A stretch of DNA of 64,000 nucleotides from Bacteroidetes bacterium GWB2_32_14. GTDB lineage: Bacteria; Bacteroidota; Bacteroidia; Bacteroidales; UBA12077. Below, piece by piece: positions 38,420 through 47,743 of this stretch. The position numbers and the translations under genes were made by a program. The notes beneath the pieces are model-generated. The model was not told the DNA's origin. It did not search any database and worked only from the letters and a program-made list of their open reading frames with translations. Location of the stretch: NCBI GenBank assembly GCA_001768235.1, contig MENK01000017.1:59093-123092 (forward strand), given 5' to 3'. How positions within the stretch are numbered: position 1 is the stretch's first letter; every line of letters starts with the position of its first letter.

Positions 38420-40159
38420 ATGAGAAATCTTAAATTTCTTTCCCTTATAATCATTTTTACTTCAATTTTTCAAAACACATTACAAGCACAAGAGCCACTT
38501 CAACATCCCAAAAAGATTTACATTTCTCCTGAAGGGATAATGTATGTAAATAAAGATTTACCCGTTTATTTCTGGGTATCTGTATCAGGTAGCGAAAATG
38601 CAAAACAATATTTATTAAATCCCGCAAAGAATTCTGAAAAATATGCCAATCCAAGTTACCTCGATACCGAAGGATACAACACTTTCCGTTCACCATCAAA
38701 GGTTGATACTTTAACTAAACAGGTTGTTGTTCCCGAAGAAGATATTATCTGGGAGCTTTATGCCGACAGCAAACCTCCCGTAACCACTTTCGCGTTTGAC
38801 AATAAAAATTATTATAAAAATTCCGACATCTGCTATTTTAATGAAAAAATAGAATTGCAGTTTAAAACCTATGACGAAACTTCAGGATTAGAAGCAACGT
38901 ATTTTTCCATAAATGGTTCTCCTTACAATGAACTCAAAGAAAATATCCGGATCGAGAATGAAACACTTCACGAAATACGTTTTTATTCTGTTGATCATGT
39001 TGGAAATGCAGAACCCCCAAAATCTATCCTAATCAGGGTTGATATTTCTAAACCTCGAACGGATTTAACAATCGATGGAGATATTTATACAACTATTTTA
39101 TCACCCCGTTCAAGTATAAAATTAGTAGCAAACGACGAAAATTCAAAGGTTAAAAACACGTATTACTCAATAGACGATAAACCCTATCAAAGCTTTAAGC
39201 AATCAATAGCAATATCAAATCTTTTGGAGGGGGAGCATGTTTTAAACTACTATTCAGTTGATAACGCGGGAAATGAAGAAGAAAAAAACACGTACACCTT
39301 CTATCTCGACAAAACAGCACCAATGCTTGTTGATGAATTAATTGGTAATACATTTGTTGCTAATGGACGCGAATATTCATCGGGAAGAAGCAAGGTAAAA
39401 CTTACTGCCATGGATAACAAGGCCGGAGTTAAAGAAATAAGATACTCAATTAACAACGGTGAATTTATTCTATACGAACAACCGTTTTATCTTTCTAAAT
39501 CGGGACAATTAAAAATTCAGACTTTTGCAATTGATAACGTGAATAATCAAAAAATTTCAACAATAATGACCGATAAAACCAATATTTCTTTTGTTGATTT
39601 ATCGGGGCCTCAGCTTGGACATGCTTTTGAAGGGCCAAGTTTTGTTTCGCGTGATACGGTATTTATTACATCAGGCACAAAAATACGGCTTAGCGCCAGA
39701 GACGAAGCTGCCGGATATAAAAGAATGGAATATACTATTGATGATAAGCCTTTTGAAGAATACGCGAAACCATTTTCCATAGATGGCGAAGGGAATCATG
39801 TAATCAATTATACAGGATATGATAATGTTGAAAACAGCAACTCAAACAACTTTGTAACTGTTATTGATAATACAGGGCCTCAAATTTTCTTCCGTTTTAG
39901 CATTGTTTCCGAAAATACGGCTGATGTGAACGGGAAATTATTAAACGTTTACCCGAGTCACGTGGTTCTGTTCCTTTCTTCAACAGATATGTCGGTAGGG
40001 TATGATAAAATGTTATATTCTTTAAATGGAATGGCCCAGAAACAATACACAAGCCCTATTGCTGATTTTCAAAAAAATAAAGCGTATAAAATTGATGTCG
40101 TTTCAGTTGATAAACTTGGAAACAAAAGCACCGAAACGATAGAGTTTTTTATTGAATAA
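38420..40159 (+). CDS. OmpL47/Ig-like repeat envelope protein
   Basis: The 579-aa protein has a signal peptide (1-24, LQAQEP) and four to five repeats of about 95 residues resembling OmpL47-type domains (for example YSIDDKPYQSFKQSIAI ... YYSVDNAGNEE and YTIDDKPFEEYAKPFSI). They should form extracytoplasmic beta-sandwiches. No sorting signal is present. Its stop lies 13 bases before the start of the TPR-SpoIIE-REC gene, so it may act as sensor input or anchor for that pathway. Role unknown. Confidence 0.72.
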   Translation: MRNLKFLSLIIIFTSIFQNTLQAQEPLQHPKKIYISPEGIMYVNKDLPVYFWVSVSGSENAKQYLLNPAKNSEKYANPSYLDTEGYNTFRSPSKVDTLTKQVVVPEEDIIWELYADSKPPVTTFAFDNKNYYKNSDICYFNEKIELQFKTYDETSGLEATYFSINGSPYNELKENIRIENETLHEIRFYSVDHVGNAEPPKSILIRVDISKPRTDLTIDGDIYTTILSPRSSIKLVANDENSKVKNTYYSIDDKPYQSFKQSIAISNLLEGEHVLNYYSVDNAGNEEEKNTYTFYLDKTAPMLVDELIGNTFVANGREYSSGRSKVKLTAMDNKAGVKEIRYSINNGEFILYEQPFYLSKSGQLKIQTFAIDNVNNQKISTIMTDKTNISFVDLSGPQLGHAFEGPSFVSRDTVFITSGTKIRLSARDEAAGYKRMEYTIDDKPFEEYAKPFSIDGEGNHVINYTGYDNVENSNSNNFVTVIDNTGPQIFFRFSIVSENTADVNGKLLNVYPSHVVLFLSSTDMSVGYDKMLYSLNGMAQKQYTSPIADFQKNKAYKIDVVSVDKLGNKSTETIEFFIE

Positions 40160-40172
40160 AATCTTATTTACC

Positions 40173-42398
40173 ATGCGTAGGCCTGATACAAACAAGTTCG
40201 CGGCAATATTTATTGTTATTTTCATTATTTTTAGAATAGGGTTAAACGCCCAAACAATAAGTAATGAAACAAAAAAATTAATTGATGAATATAATGCCAA
40301 TGTCGAAAAGTTTAAACAGGAAAATAATATTAGCCAGCAAGCAAACTATTTAAACAAAATAGCTTATATCTATTGGGAAAATGAGAATTATTCAAATGCA
40401 ATTGACTATTTTAAACTATCGCTCGAATTAAATAAACAAAGCAATAACCTGAATGGAATAAAATCACTTTATTACAATATCGGGTTAATTTGTTCCGATT
40501 TGGAAGACTTTAAAAAGGCGTATGAGAATTTTCATGAAGGATTAAGTTATGCCCGCAAACAAAATCAAAAAGAAGGAATCTATGACGGGCTAATCAATGA
40601 ATCAGGATCATTAAAAAAACTAAACCGGTCTTCCGAAGCTATTCCTAACCTTGATGAAGCTTTGAAAATAGCCCAGGAACTTAACAATTTAAAGCTTGTT
40701 CGTACTTGTTACGGAATGTTGGCCGAAAACTATGAAGCACTGGGCAATTCTGAAAAAACAATTTACTATTATGATCTTTTTGCATCTGTCGATAAACACC
40801 TGAAAGCAGAACAAATAAAAGAAGTTGAGGCAAAATCGAAAGAAGAAGTTCAAAAAGCACATCAATCCAAAAATTTAACAGAACAGGAACTATCAGAAAA
40901 AGAAAATCAGCTCGAAGAAACACAGGAATCATTAAAAAAATCAGAAGCATTATCAGAACAACAACAACTCGAGCTCGATTTAAAAGAAATAACTATTCGC
41001 GAAAAAGAAGCCCAACTTAAAAATGAAAGACTAATCCGTTTTGGATTTACAGCAATTTTTATAATCATTTTACTTTTTTCTCTGTTATTAATCCGGCAGA
41101 TTCAGGCCAAAAATAAAGCGAATAAAGCATTAGAGATTAAAAATCAGCAAATATCAGAACAGTCCAAAGAAATTGCTGCTCAACGCGATCTGGCTAACAA
41201 GCAAAAACAAAATATTACAGATAGCATTGAGTATGCAAAACGAATACAAACAGCTCTTTTGCCCCCGGCCAGTTTTTTACGTCGCAGCCTCCCTGAACAT
41301 TTTATCTTGTTCAAACCTCGTGATATTGTTAGTGGCGACTTCTATTGGATGATGAATAAAGACAGCAAAGTTATAATTGCAGCTGCTGATTGTACCGGGC
41401 ATGGAGTCCCGGGAGCTTTCATGAGCATGTTGGGAACAGCCTTCCTAAATGAAATTGTAAATAAAATTGTAGAAAACAAACATGTTCAATCTTTACAGGC
41501 AAATGAAATATTAAACCAGTTACGAACCTATATTATAGAATCGTTGCACCAAACAGGAAGAACCGATGAAGCAAAAGACGGAATAGATATTGCTTTATGT
41601 ATTATTGATTACGATACGAAACAAATACAATTTTCAGGGGCACACAATCCATTATACCACATTACAAACAACGAGTTAAAAATATATAAGGGAGATCCAA
41701 TGCCTGCAAGCATTCATCAAAATTCTGAAATTCCATTTACAAATCATGAGATTGAAGCTAAGGAAGGGGATATTATTTACTTGTTTTCCGATGGATATAA
41801 TGATCAAATAGGTGGCCCGCGAAATAGAAAATTTATGTCAAGGAGTTTCCAGGAACTGCTTTTAAAAATTTACCAGAAACCTCTTGATATTCAACATCAA
41901 ATACTTGATAATACTATTGAAGAGTGGAAAGGAAAGAATATACAGATTGACGATATTCTTGTAATAGGACTTAAAATAGAATTTTCAAACATTGTGCATA
42001 GAACCACCTCCCAAAAATATAATTGGAACAACAAAACGATTCTGATTGCAGAAGATACAGATATTAATTATATTTTTTTAGTTGAAGCACTTAAAAATAC
42101 AGGGGTTCAAATTTTAAGAGCCAAAGATGGCGAAGAAACAGTACAAATTGTTGAGTCGGGTAAAAAAATCGATTTGATACTTATGGATATCAATATGCCA
42201 AAGCTTGATGGCTTTGAAGCAACACGAAAAATCCGATTGATTCATAAAGATATGCCAATTATTGCCCAAACAGCATTGAATATTGATGAAGCAAAAGAAA
42301 AATCAGAAAAAGCGGGGTGTAATGACTTTATTCTAAAACCTATCCGGCTTAAATTATTTTTATCGACACTTGAATCATACTTAACCGGGAATAAATAA
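40173..42398 (+). CDS. TPR - SpoIIE/PP2C phosphatase - receiver protein (SiaA-like)
   Basis: I chose the ATG at 40173 (MRRPDTNK, good signal sequence); an upstream TTG at 40152 would overlap the previous gene. After the signal peptide come TPR repeats (about 35-220), a coiled coil, a membrane helix (about 290-310) and a second coiled coil. A SpoIIE-type Ser/Thr phosphatase follows (about 365-610; metal Asp motifs SGDFYWM, AADCTGHGVPGA, FSDGYNDQ). A C-terminal receiver carries Asp672 in LMDINMP. In Pseudomonas SiaA dephosphorylates SiaC; two SiaC genes follow here. The receiver suggests control by a histidine kinase. Confidence 0.88.
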   Translation: MRRPDTNKFAAIFIVIFIIFRIGLNAQTISNETKKLIDEYNANVEKFKQENNISQQANYLNKIAYIYWENENYSNAIDYFKLSLELNKQSNNLNGIKSLYYNIGLICSDLEDFKKAYENFHEGLSYARKQNQKEGIYDGLINESGSLKKLNRSSEAIPNLDEALKIAQELNNLKLVRTCYGMLAENYEALGNSEKTIYYYDLFASVDKHLKAEQIKEVEAKSKEEVQKAHQSKNLTEQELSEKENQLEETQESLKKSEALSEQQQLELDLKEITIREKEAQLKNERLIRFGFTAIFIIILLFSLLLIRQIQAKNKANKALEIKNQQISEQSKEIAAQRDLANKQKQNITDSIEYAKRIQTALLPPASFLRRSLPEHFILFKPRDIVSGDFYWMMNKDSKVIIAAADCTGHGVPGAFMSMLGTAFLNEIVNKIVENKHVQSLQANEILNQLRTYIIESLHQTGRTDEAKDGIDIALCIIDYDTKQIQFSGAHNPLYHITNNELKIYKGDPMPASIHQNSEIPFTNHEIEAKEGDIIYLFSDGYNDQIGGPRNRKFMSRSFQELLLKIYQKPLDIQHQILDNTIEEWKGKNIQIDDILVIGLKIEFSNIVHRTTSQKYNWNNKTILIAEDTDINYIFLVEALKNTGVQILRAKDGEETVQIVESGKKIDLILMDINMPKLDGFEATRKIRLIHKDMPIIAQTALNIDEAKEKSEKAGCNDFILKPIRLKLFLSTLESYLTGNK

Positions 42399-42411
42399 TA
42401 TTGTTAGAATT

Positions 42412-42807
42412 ATGGAGCCTTTACTTATTGAACAGACCGATTCAAATCCGGGAATTCATTTTAATAAAGAAGCAGGTAAATTTGAAATAAAAGGAACTTC
42501 GTTTCCTGAAGATAGCCGTGTTTTTTATACCCCTGTAATGAAATGGCTAAACGCGTACGAGCTGAACCCAAATGATTTTACACTTTTTATATTTAAGATG
42601 GACTATTTTAATTCATCATCGTCCCTTATGATTCTGGAAATACTACATTCACTTGACCGTATTTTTCAGAATGGTAAAAAAGTGAAAGTTTACTGGTTCT
42701 ATTTATCTAATGATATTGATATGCTCGATGCGGGTAAAGAATATGCAACTATGGTAAGCGTACCTTTTACCTTTGAGTCAATTGAAGAGGAAAGTGAACA
42801 AAAATGA
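42412..42807 (+). CDS. SiaC-family (DUF1987) regulatory phosphoprotein, copy 1
   Basis: This 131-aa protein shows the DUF1987/SiaC pattern: GKFEIKGTSFPED, FYTPVMKWLNAY and MDYFNSSSSLMILEIL. Residue Ser68, directly after Asn67, lies where Pseudomonas SiaC has phosphorylated Thr68, so Ser68 is the likely phosphosite. In P. aeruginosa SiaC, when unphosphorylated, activates a diguanylate cyclase. It begins 13 bases after the SpoIIE phosphatase gene and is presumably its substrate. Confidence 0.85.
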   Translation: MEPLLIEQTDSNPGIHFNKEAGKFEIKGTSFPEDSRVFYTPVMKWLNAYELNPNDFTLFIFKMDYFNSSSSLMILEILHSLDRIFQNGKKVKVYWFYLSNDIDMLDAGKEYATMVSVPFTFESIEEESEQK

Positions 42808-42922
42808 GCATAATAAACTAAATCGACTTAAATAATTAACCTTTAACATTTTAAGTACATAAAAATTTAGACATTTATTTTTAGGCACTTTAGGCATTTT
42901 AACTTATTTTAAACTTTTTCGT

Positions 42923-43306
42923 ATGGACCCATTAAGCATTGGAGCTACCGAAGTTACTCCCGGAATCAATTTCGACAAACAACTGAATAAATTCTTGATG
43001 TTTGGAAAATCATTTCCCGAAGAATCGAAACGTTTTTTCACTCCAATTTTAGTCTGGCTTGAAGAATATGTAAAATCACCAAACGAAATTACTACGTTCG
43101 AGTTTAGAATGGATTACTACAATTCATCAACATCTACAATGATTCTGGAAATGCTGTACGTTCTTGAACGCATTCAAAATAAAGGAAAACAGGTAACAAT
43201 TGTTTGGAATTACTTAGCTACTGATGATGATATGCTGGATGCCGGCCACGAATATTCCGAAATGGTTAAAATACCTTTTGAATACAATGAAATAGAAGAT
43301 TATTAA
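42923..43306 (+). CDS. SiaC-family (DUF1987) regulatory phosphoprotein, copy 2
   Basis: The 127-aa paralogue of the preceding protein has the same layout (FLMFGKSFPEES, MDYYNSSTSTMILEML), with Ser68 after Asn67 again in the phosphosite position and Thr70 two residues on. It is 115 bases downstream of copy 1, in the same orientation. Two adjacent SiaC proteins suggest sub-functionalised partners of one phosphatase. Confidence 0.85.
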   Translation: MDPLSIGATEVTPGINFDKQLNKFLMFGKSFPEESKRFFTPILVWLEEYVKSPNEITTFEFRMDYYNSSTSTMILEMLYVLERIQNKGKQVTIVWNYLATDDDMLDAGHEYSEMVKIPFEYNEIEDY

Positions 43307-43684
43307 TTTTCGTTAAATCGGTTATTCAAAAATATTTCTAAATAATATTCCAATTTTCAGTACATTACCTTTTTTGTTGCCTGCCTGCCGCAGGCTTCCT
43401 CACACAGCCTAAACACAAGCCGATAGCGAACCCCGAAGGGCTCAGCGAAGCTAATATACATGCATACCTTTTCTGATAAGCATTTTCTTAAATGTATTCA
43501 TTTTCGTTTCGTGCAATTTTTTGCGTGGATATTTCATACAACAAAACGATAAAAAGATGTGTTTTAGATTTATAAAGAACATTATTGAAGATAATCAAAA
43601 TTAACATTTTTTATGAAACAATAATCTTCTTTTCCTATATAAAAGAGTATTACAGAATATATTCACGAATTGAGGAGGATAGTT
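43307..43684. other. 378-base intergenic region with a GC-rich repeat-like island
   Basis: Most is AT-rich non-coding sequence. Positions 43379-43451 are distinctly GC-rich and include a hairpin-forming GCCTG-CCG-CAGGC (43383-43395) and a CGAA/AGCGAAG-rich tail. The 3' end holds the ribosome-binding site of the next gene. No ORF or known RNA recognised. Confidence 0.5.
43674..43678 (+). promoter_or_regulatory. Strong Shine-Dalgarno that fixes the start of the multi-PAS kinase
   Basis: GGAGG lies six bases before the ATG at 43685. Such strong sites are uncommon in Bacteroidota genes and favour this ATG over the in-frame TTG at 43670, which overlaps the site. Confidence 0.6.
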
Positions 43685-46141
43685 ATGAAAGGAATTAAAC
43701 GGGAAGTAATAGCACTATTTTTTCTATTTACAATTATCAGCGTGATTTATTTTATATTCTACGATAGTATTGTAACACGTATTTTCCCGGGGATCTTTTC
43801 ACGAGATACTTTTCAAAAATTTAAAAACTGGAACTTTCTGATTATTACTGTCTTTTTCATGGTAGAGATAATCAGGGCCGCTTTTAAAGGGTTCCGTGAG
43901 AAAGAAGAAAAACTGAAGAGCCTTACTGAAAGCGTCAGGATGTTCAATCGTGTACCTGCCATGCTTTTTACAACAGATGGTGATGAGCGGATAACCCAGG
44001 TGAGCGACTATCTCCTGGAAGTTCTGGGATATACCCGGGATGAGGTTATTGGACATGTATCAATGGATTTTTTAGTAAAGGATTCAAAAAAATACATTGA
44101 TGAAGAAATTAGGCCCGGTTATCTTACATCAGGAACTATCAAAAATATTCAATGCCGGGTAGTGAAGAAAGATCAAAGCGAGATCAATGTAATCTTGTCA
44201 GCGGTTGCTGAAAAATCTGATTCTGGAGAATTTATCAGGAATCAGAATGTTATTACAGATATTACCAAACTTACTGATATTGAGAATACCCTCGCCGAAA
44301 GCAGAGATTTTTACCAAAAGATTATTTCTGCTATTCCCGATATTTTTATACAAACGGACGTAGAGGGAAATATCATATATGTAAATGATATCGGGTTAGA
44401 AAAGTTAAGAGAATATTCAATTTCCGATATCATGGGGAAAAATATTATATCGTTAGTAACTCCCGATTATATAGAGAAGGCAACTACAAATCTTCGCTTA
44501 ATGTTGGAGAAACCTTTAGGTATAAATGAGTACAACCTGATAATGAACGATTCTGTCCAGCTTACTTGTGAGATTAATGGCCAGGTACTTCGACAGTTCG
44601 ATGGAACACCATACGGAATGATATTTGTAATCAGGGATATTACCCAGCGTAAAAAATTTGAAAAAGAGTTAAGGGCGAGTGAAACAAGATCGCGTTCATT
44701 TATTGAAACATCAAGCAACATAGTTTTTGAGGTTGCAACAGATGGAAGCATTACATACTTAAACCCCAAATCACGGGAAATTCTTGGTTATCCTTTAGAA
44801 GAGTTGTACAAGAAACGAATATTTGATTTAGTTTCTCCCGATCATCTCGCCCGAACAATAAAGCGGTTAAACGAAGATTTAGAACAAAAGAAAAGGACGC
44901 TCTCTTTCGAGGTGGCAGTAATTCATGGTACAAATAACCAGGAGTTGTTCCTGGAGATAAACACGGATCCAATCTTGACTGATTCGGGTGATATTCTTGG
45001 TTTTCGGGGTATTGCACGCGATATTACTGCTCGTAAGCATTACGAGTTGGAGATTAAAGAATCCAAGGAACAATTGGAAATGGTGCTAAAGGAAGGGATG
45101 ATGGGTTTTTGGTACACAGATATTCCCGGGGATTTAACTTATATAGATAACACCTGGGCATCAATACTTGGGTATAGCCAGGATGAGATTTCGGTAATCA
45201 ACTATGAACGGCTTGCGCGGATTTTTTATCCTGATGATAAACTTCAAATTGATAATTTCATTTTGTCTCTGGGTAATGGGGCATTATCTGACAGCTCGTT
45301 AGAGCATCGGATGTTAACCAAACAGGGCGATGTCAAATGGGTATCTTCTGTTGCCAAGGCAGTTAATTATGATTCAAAGAATCGCCCTACCAGGATTATT
45401 GGATTAATGAGGGATATAACAGATCGTAAGATTGCCGAACTGAAAATTATTGAGGCAAATGCCACGAAAGATAAACTTTTTTCAATTATCGCTCATGATT
45501 TGAAAAACCCTTTCAGCACAATTCTCGGGTTTTCCGAGTTACTGAAAAATAATATTAATAAATACAATACTGAAAAGATTGCTGATATGGCTAATCATAT
45601 TAACATATCCGCAAATAGTTTATACTCTTTACTTGTGAATCTTTTAGAATGGGCAAATTCACAAAGAGGAAAAACTCAGTTTAACCCTACACGGTTTGAC
45701 TTTGAAAAACTTGTTGAAAATGAAATTAACTATATTAGTTACTTTGCAAAACAGAAAAAAGTGACAATAAATTCATTTAATAACAATTTAAATATTTCGG
45801 CAGATTACAATCTGCTGAAAATCATTACCCGGAATCTTATTACTAATGCCATAAAATACAGCAACCCTGGGGGCAAAGTTGATATTTACTCGATATTATA
45901 CAAAGATCGGGTAGAAGTGACTATTTCCGATGATGGAATTGGGATGAGCGATGAGGTGAAAAGTAAACTTTTCACTTTTGAAAAGGTGAAATCTCAAAAG
46001 GGAACAGCAAATGAACAAGGAAGCGGCCTGGGACTTATGTTATGTAAAGAGTACATAGAAATGCATAAGGGCAAGCTATGGGTTGAAAGCAAACCGGGCA
46101 AAGGAAGCAAGTTTTCCTTTTCGTTGCCATTTCCGGAATAG
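43685..46141 (+). CDS. Multi-PAS sensor histidine kinase
   Basis: The 818-aa protein has two N-terminal membrane helices (about residues 8-27 and 45-65) with a short extracytoplasmic loop. Four PAS domains follow, of which three end in a DIT(Q/A/D)RK linker. The HisKA domain has phospho-acceptor His604 in IIAHDLKNPF, and the ATPase domain has RNLITNAIKYS, DDGIGMS and GSGLGL. It lacks a receiver. It lies 378 bases downstream of two SiaC genes and the SpoIIE-REC phosphatase, whose receiver would be a plausible phosphorylation target. That link is inference. The strong Shine-Dalgarno may hint at a different history from its neighbours. Confidence 0.88.
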   Translation: MKGIKREVIALFFLFTIISVIYFIFYDSIVTRIFPGIFSRDTFQKFKNWNFLIITVFFMVEIIRAAFKGFREKEEKLKSLTESVRMFNRVPAMLFTTDGDERITQVSDYLLEVLGYTRDEVIGHVSMDFLVKDSKKYIDEEIRPGYLTSGTIKNIQCRVVKKDQSEINVILSAVAEKSDSGEFIRNQNVITDITKLTDIENTLAESRDFYQKIISAIPDIFIQTDVEGNIIYVNDIGLEKLREYSISDIMGKNIISLVTPDYIEKATTNLRLMLEKPLGINEYNLIMNDSVQLTCEINGQVLRQFDGTPYGMIFVIRDITQRKKFEKELRASETRSRSFIETSSNIVFEVATDGSITYLNPKSREILGYPLEELYKKRIFDLVSPDHLARTIKRLNEDLEQKKRTLSFEVAVIHGTNNQELFLEINTDPILTDSGDILGFRGIARDITARKHYELEIKESKEQLEMVLKEGMMGFWYTDIPGDLTYIDNTWASILGYSQDEISVINYERLARIFYPDDKLQIDNFILSLGNGALSDSSLEHRMLTKQGDVKWVSSVAKAVNYDSKNRPTRIIGLMRDITDRKIAELKIIEANATKDKLFSIIAHDLKNPFSTILGFSELLKNNINKYNTEKIADMANHINISANSLYSLLVNLLEWANSQRGKTQFNPTRFDFEKLVENEINYISYFAKQKKVTINSFNNNLNISADYNLLKIITRNLITNAIKYSNPGGKVDIYSILYKDRVEVTISDDGIGMSDEVKSKLFTFEKVKSQKGTANEQGSGLGLMLCKEYIEMHKGKLWVESKPGKGSKFSFSLPFPE

Positions 46142-46152
46142 TTTAATAAATC

Positions 46153-46181
46153 AAAAAAGGCCAACAATTCTGTTGGCCTTT
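46153..46181 (-). terminator. Bidirectional terminator between the kinase and tRNA-Asn
   Basis: AAGGCCAACA pairs perfectly with TGTTGGCCTT around a 4-base loop. Read on the minus strand it ends in TTTTTT, so it is best suited to terminate tRNA-Asn, and can also stop the plus-strand kinase gene. Confidence 0.8.
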
Positions 46182-46184
46182 CTG

Positions 46185-46258
46185 CTCCCCAGCTAGGACT
46201 TGAACCTAGGACCCCCTGATTAACAGTCAGGTGCTCTAACCAACTGAGCTACTGAGGA
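46185..46258 (-). tRNA. tRNA-Asn (GTT)
   Basis: On the minus strand TCCTCAG pairs with CTGGGGA, the D arm is GCTC-AGTTGGTTA-GAGC, and the anticodon loop CTGTTAA gives anticodon GTT. The T arm is CCTAG-GTTCAAGT-CTAGC-like and the discriminator is G. No CCA is encoded. Confidence 0.92.
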
Positions 46259-46425
46259 ATTTTTATACACCTGTTTGGTGTTTCGAGTGGCAAAAATAAT
46301 TTCTTTTTATTATTTAACAAAACTTATATCAAAAAAAAATGAATTATTTCTTTTTTTTCTTTTTTATTGATGGGTACTTTAATTTATGTTATTAAAACTA
46401 TATTGAAAAACCCGGCAGTTTATTA

Positions 46426-46452
46426 TTGACTTATTTTTTTGTTGTATTTTTG
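46426..46452 (+). promoter_or_regulatory. Candidate promoter of kbl
   Basis: TTG at 46426-46428 and TATTTTTG at 46445-46452 resemble the -33 and -7 boxes of Bacteroidota promoters, with 16 bases between them (slightly short). The ATG lies 33 bases downstream. Confidence 0.45.
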
Positions 46453-46485
46453 AAAAGGATATAAAAATTAATAAAACTATAAAAT

Positions 46486-47676
46486 ATGTACGGTAAACTT
46501 AAAGAATTTCTTCAAAAAGAATTGGCTGACATTAAAGAAGCAGGGCTATATAAAAACGAACGGATAATCACATCGCATCAGAAAGCAGAAATAACTATCA
46601 GTACGGGTGAAAAGGTTTTAAACTTTTGTGCAAATAACTATTTGGGATTATCCGATCATCCCCGGTTAATTGAAGCTGCAAAAAAGGGTGTTGAAAAACG
46701 TGGTTTCGGTATGTCTTCTGTACGCTTTATCTGTGGTACTCAGGATATTCACAAAGAACTTGAAGCAAAAATTGCCGAGTATTTTGGTACTGAAGATACC
46801 ATATTATATGCTGCTTGTTTCGATGCCAACGGAGGTATCTTTGAGCCCCTGTTCTCTGAACAGGATGCAATTATTTCTGATTCGTTAAACCATGCTTCAA
46901 TTATTGATGGTGTAAGACTATCTAAAGCTCAACGTTACAGATACCAAAATGCCAACATGGAAGATCTTGAAAACCAGCTTAAACTTGCACAGGCTCAACG
47001 GTTTAGAATTATTGTAACCGATGGTGTTTTTTCCATGGATGGTAATGTTGCTCCTATGGACAAAATTGTTGAATTAGCAGAAAAATATGATGCTCTTGTT
47101 ATGGTTGATGAATGCCATTCTGCCGGAGTTGTTGGAAAAACAGGGAGGGGAGTTACCGAGCAGTTTAATGTTCGTGGCAAGGTTGATGTTATTACAGGGA
47201 CATTAGGCAAAGCTTTTGGTGGTGCTATTGGCGGTTTTACAACCGGACGAAAAGAAATTATTGAATTATTGCGCCAGCGATCTCGCCCATATTTATTTTC
47301 AAATTCTATTCCTCCTTCGGTTGTTAATGCAGGAATCGAAGTATTTGATTTACTTAAAGAATCAAATTCATTACATGATAAATTAATAAATAACAGGAAT
47401 TATTTTAAAGATAAAATGATTGCTGCCGGCTTTGATATTAAACCTACTGAATCAGCAATATTAGCAGTTATGCTTTACGATGCTAAATTATCGCAGGATT
47501 TTGCTGCTAAATTATTAAAAGAAGGCATTTATGTAATCGGATTTTATTTTCCTGTAGTTCCTAAAGAGCAAGCAAGAATTCGTGTTCAGGTTTCTGCAGG
47601 TCACGAAAAAGAACATCTCGATAAAGCTGTTGCAGCATTCACTAAAGTGGGTAAAGAACTTGGTGTTATTAAATAA
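46486..47676 (+). CDS. kbl: Glycine C-acetyltransferase (2-amino-3-ketobutyrate CoA ligase)
   Basis: The 396-aa PLP-dependent alpha-oxoamine synthase cleaves 2-amino-3-ketobutyrate with CoA to glycine and acetyl-CoA in threonine breakdown. Visible motifs are NFCANNYLGLSDHP, GFGMSSVRFICGTQDIHK, SLNHASIIDG, the PLP-anchoring DECHSAG, and the Schiff-base Lys242 in GTLGKAFGG. The full length and GMSSVRFICGTQ favour Kbl over other family members. Threonine dehydrogenase is not adjacent; the gene is monocistronic, flanked by a promoter and terminator. Confidence 0.95.
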   Translation: MYGKLKEFLQKELADIKEAGLYKNERIITSHQKAEITISTGEKVLNFCANNYLGLSDHPRLIEAAKKGVEKRGFGMSSVRFICGTQDIHKELEAKIAEYFGTEDTILYAACFDANGGIFEPLFSEQDAIISDSLNHASIIDGVRLSKAQRYRYQNANMEDLENQLKLAQAQRFRIIVTDGVFSMDGNVAPMDKIVELAEKYDALVMVDECHSAGVVGKTGRGVTEQFNVRGKVDVITGTLGKAFGGAIGGFTTGRKEIIELLRQRSRPYLFSNSIPPSVVNAGIEVFDLLKESNSLHDKLINNRNYFKDKMIAAGFDIKPTESAILAVMLYDAKLSQDFAAKLLKEGIYVIGFYFPVVPKEQARIRVQVSAGHEKEHLDKAVAAFTKVGKELGVIK

Positions 47677-47693
47677 TTCTTTTTAATACAATG

Positions 47694-47724
47694 AAAAAAG
47701 GATCGGTATTACCGATCCTTTTTT
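47694..47724 (+). terminator. Terminator after kbl
   Basis: GGATCGG pairs with CCGATCC around a TATTA loop, flanked by A-runs and T6. It may also serve the convergent DUF4382 gene. Confidence 0.88.
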
Positions 47725-47743
47725 GTTAAAATACTATTACTGA

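Noticed and set aside
43685..46141. The downstream kinase as a SiaB-type Ser/Thr kinase for SiaC
   Set aside because: It has a standard HisKA domain with His604 and PAS domains, so it is a histidine kinase rather than a SiaB-like enzyme.
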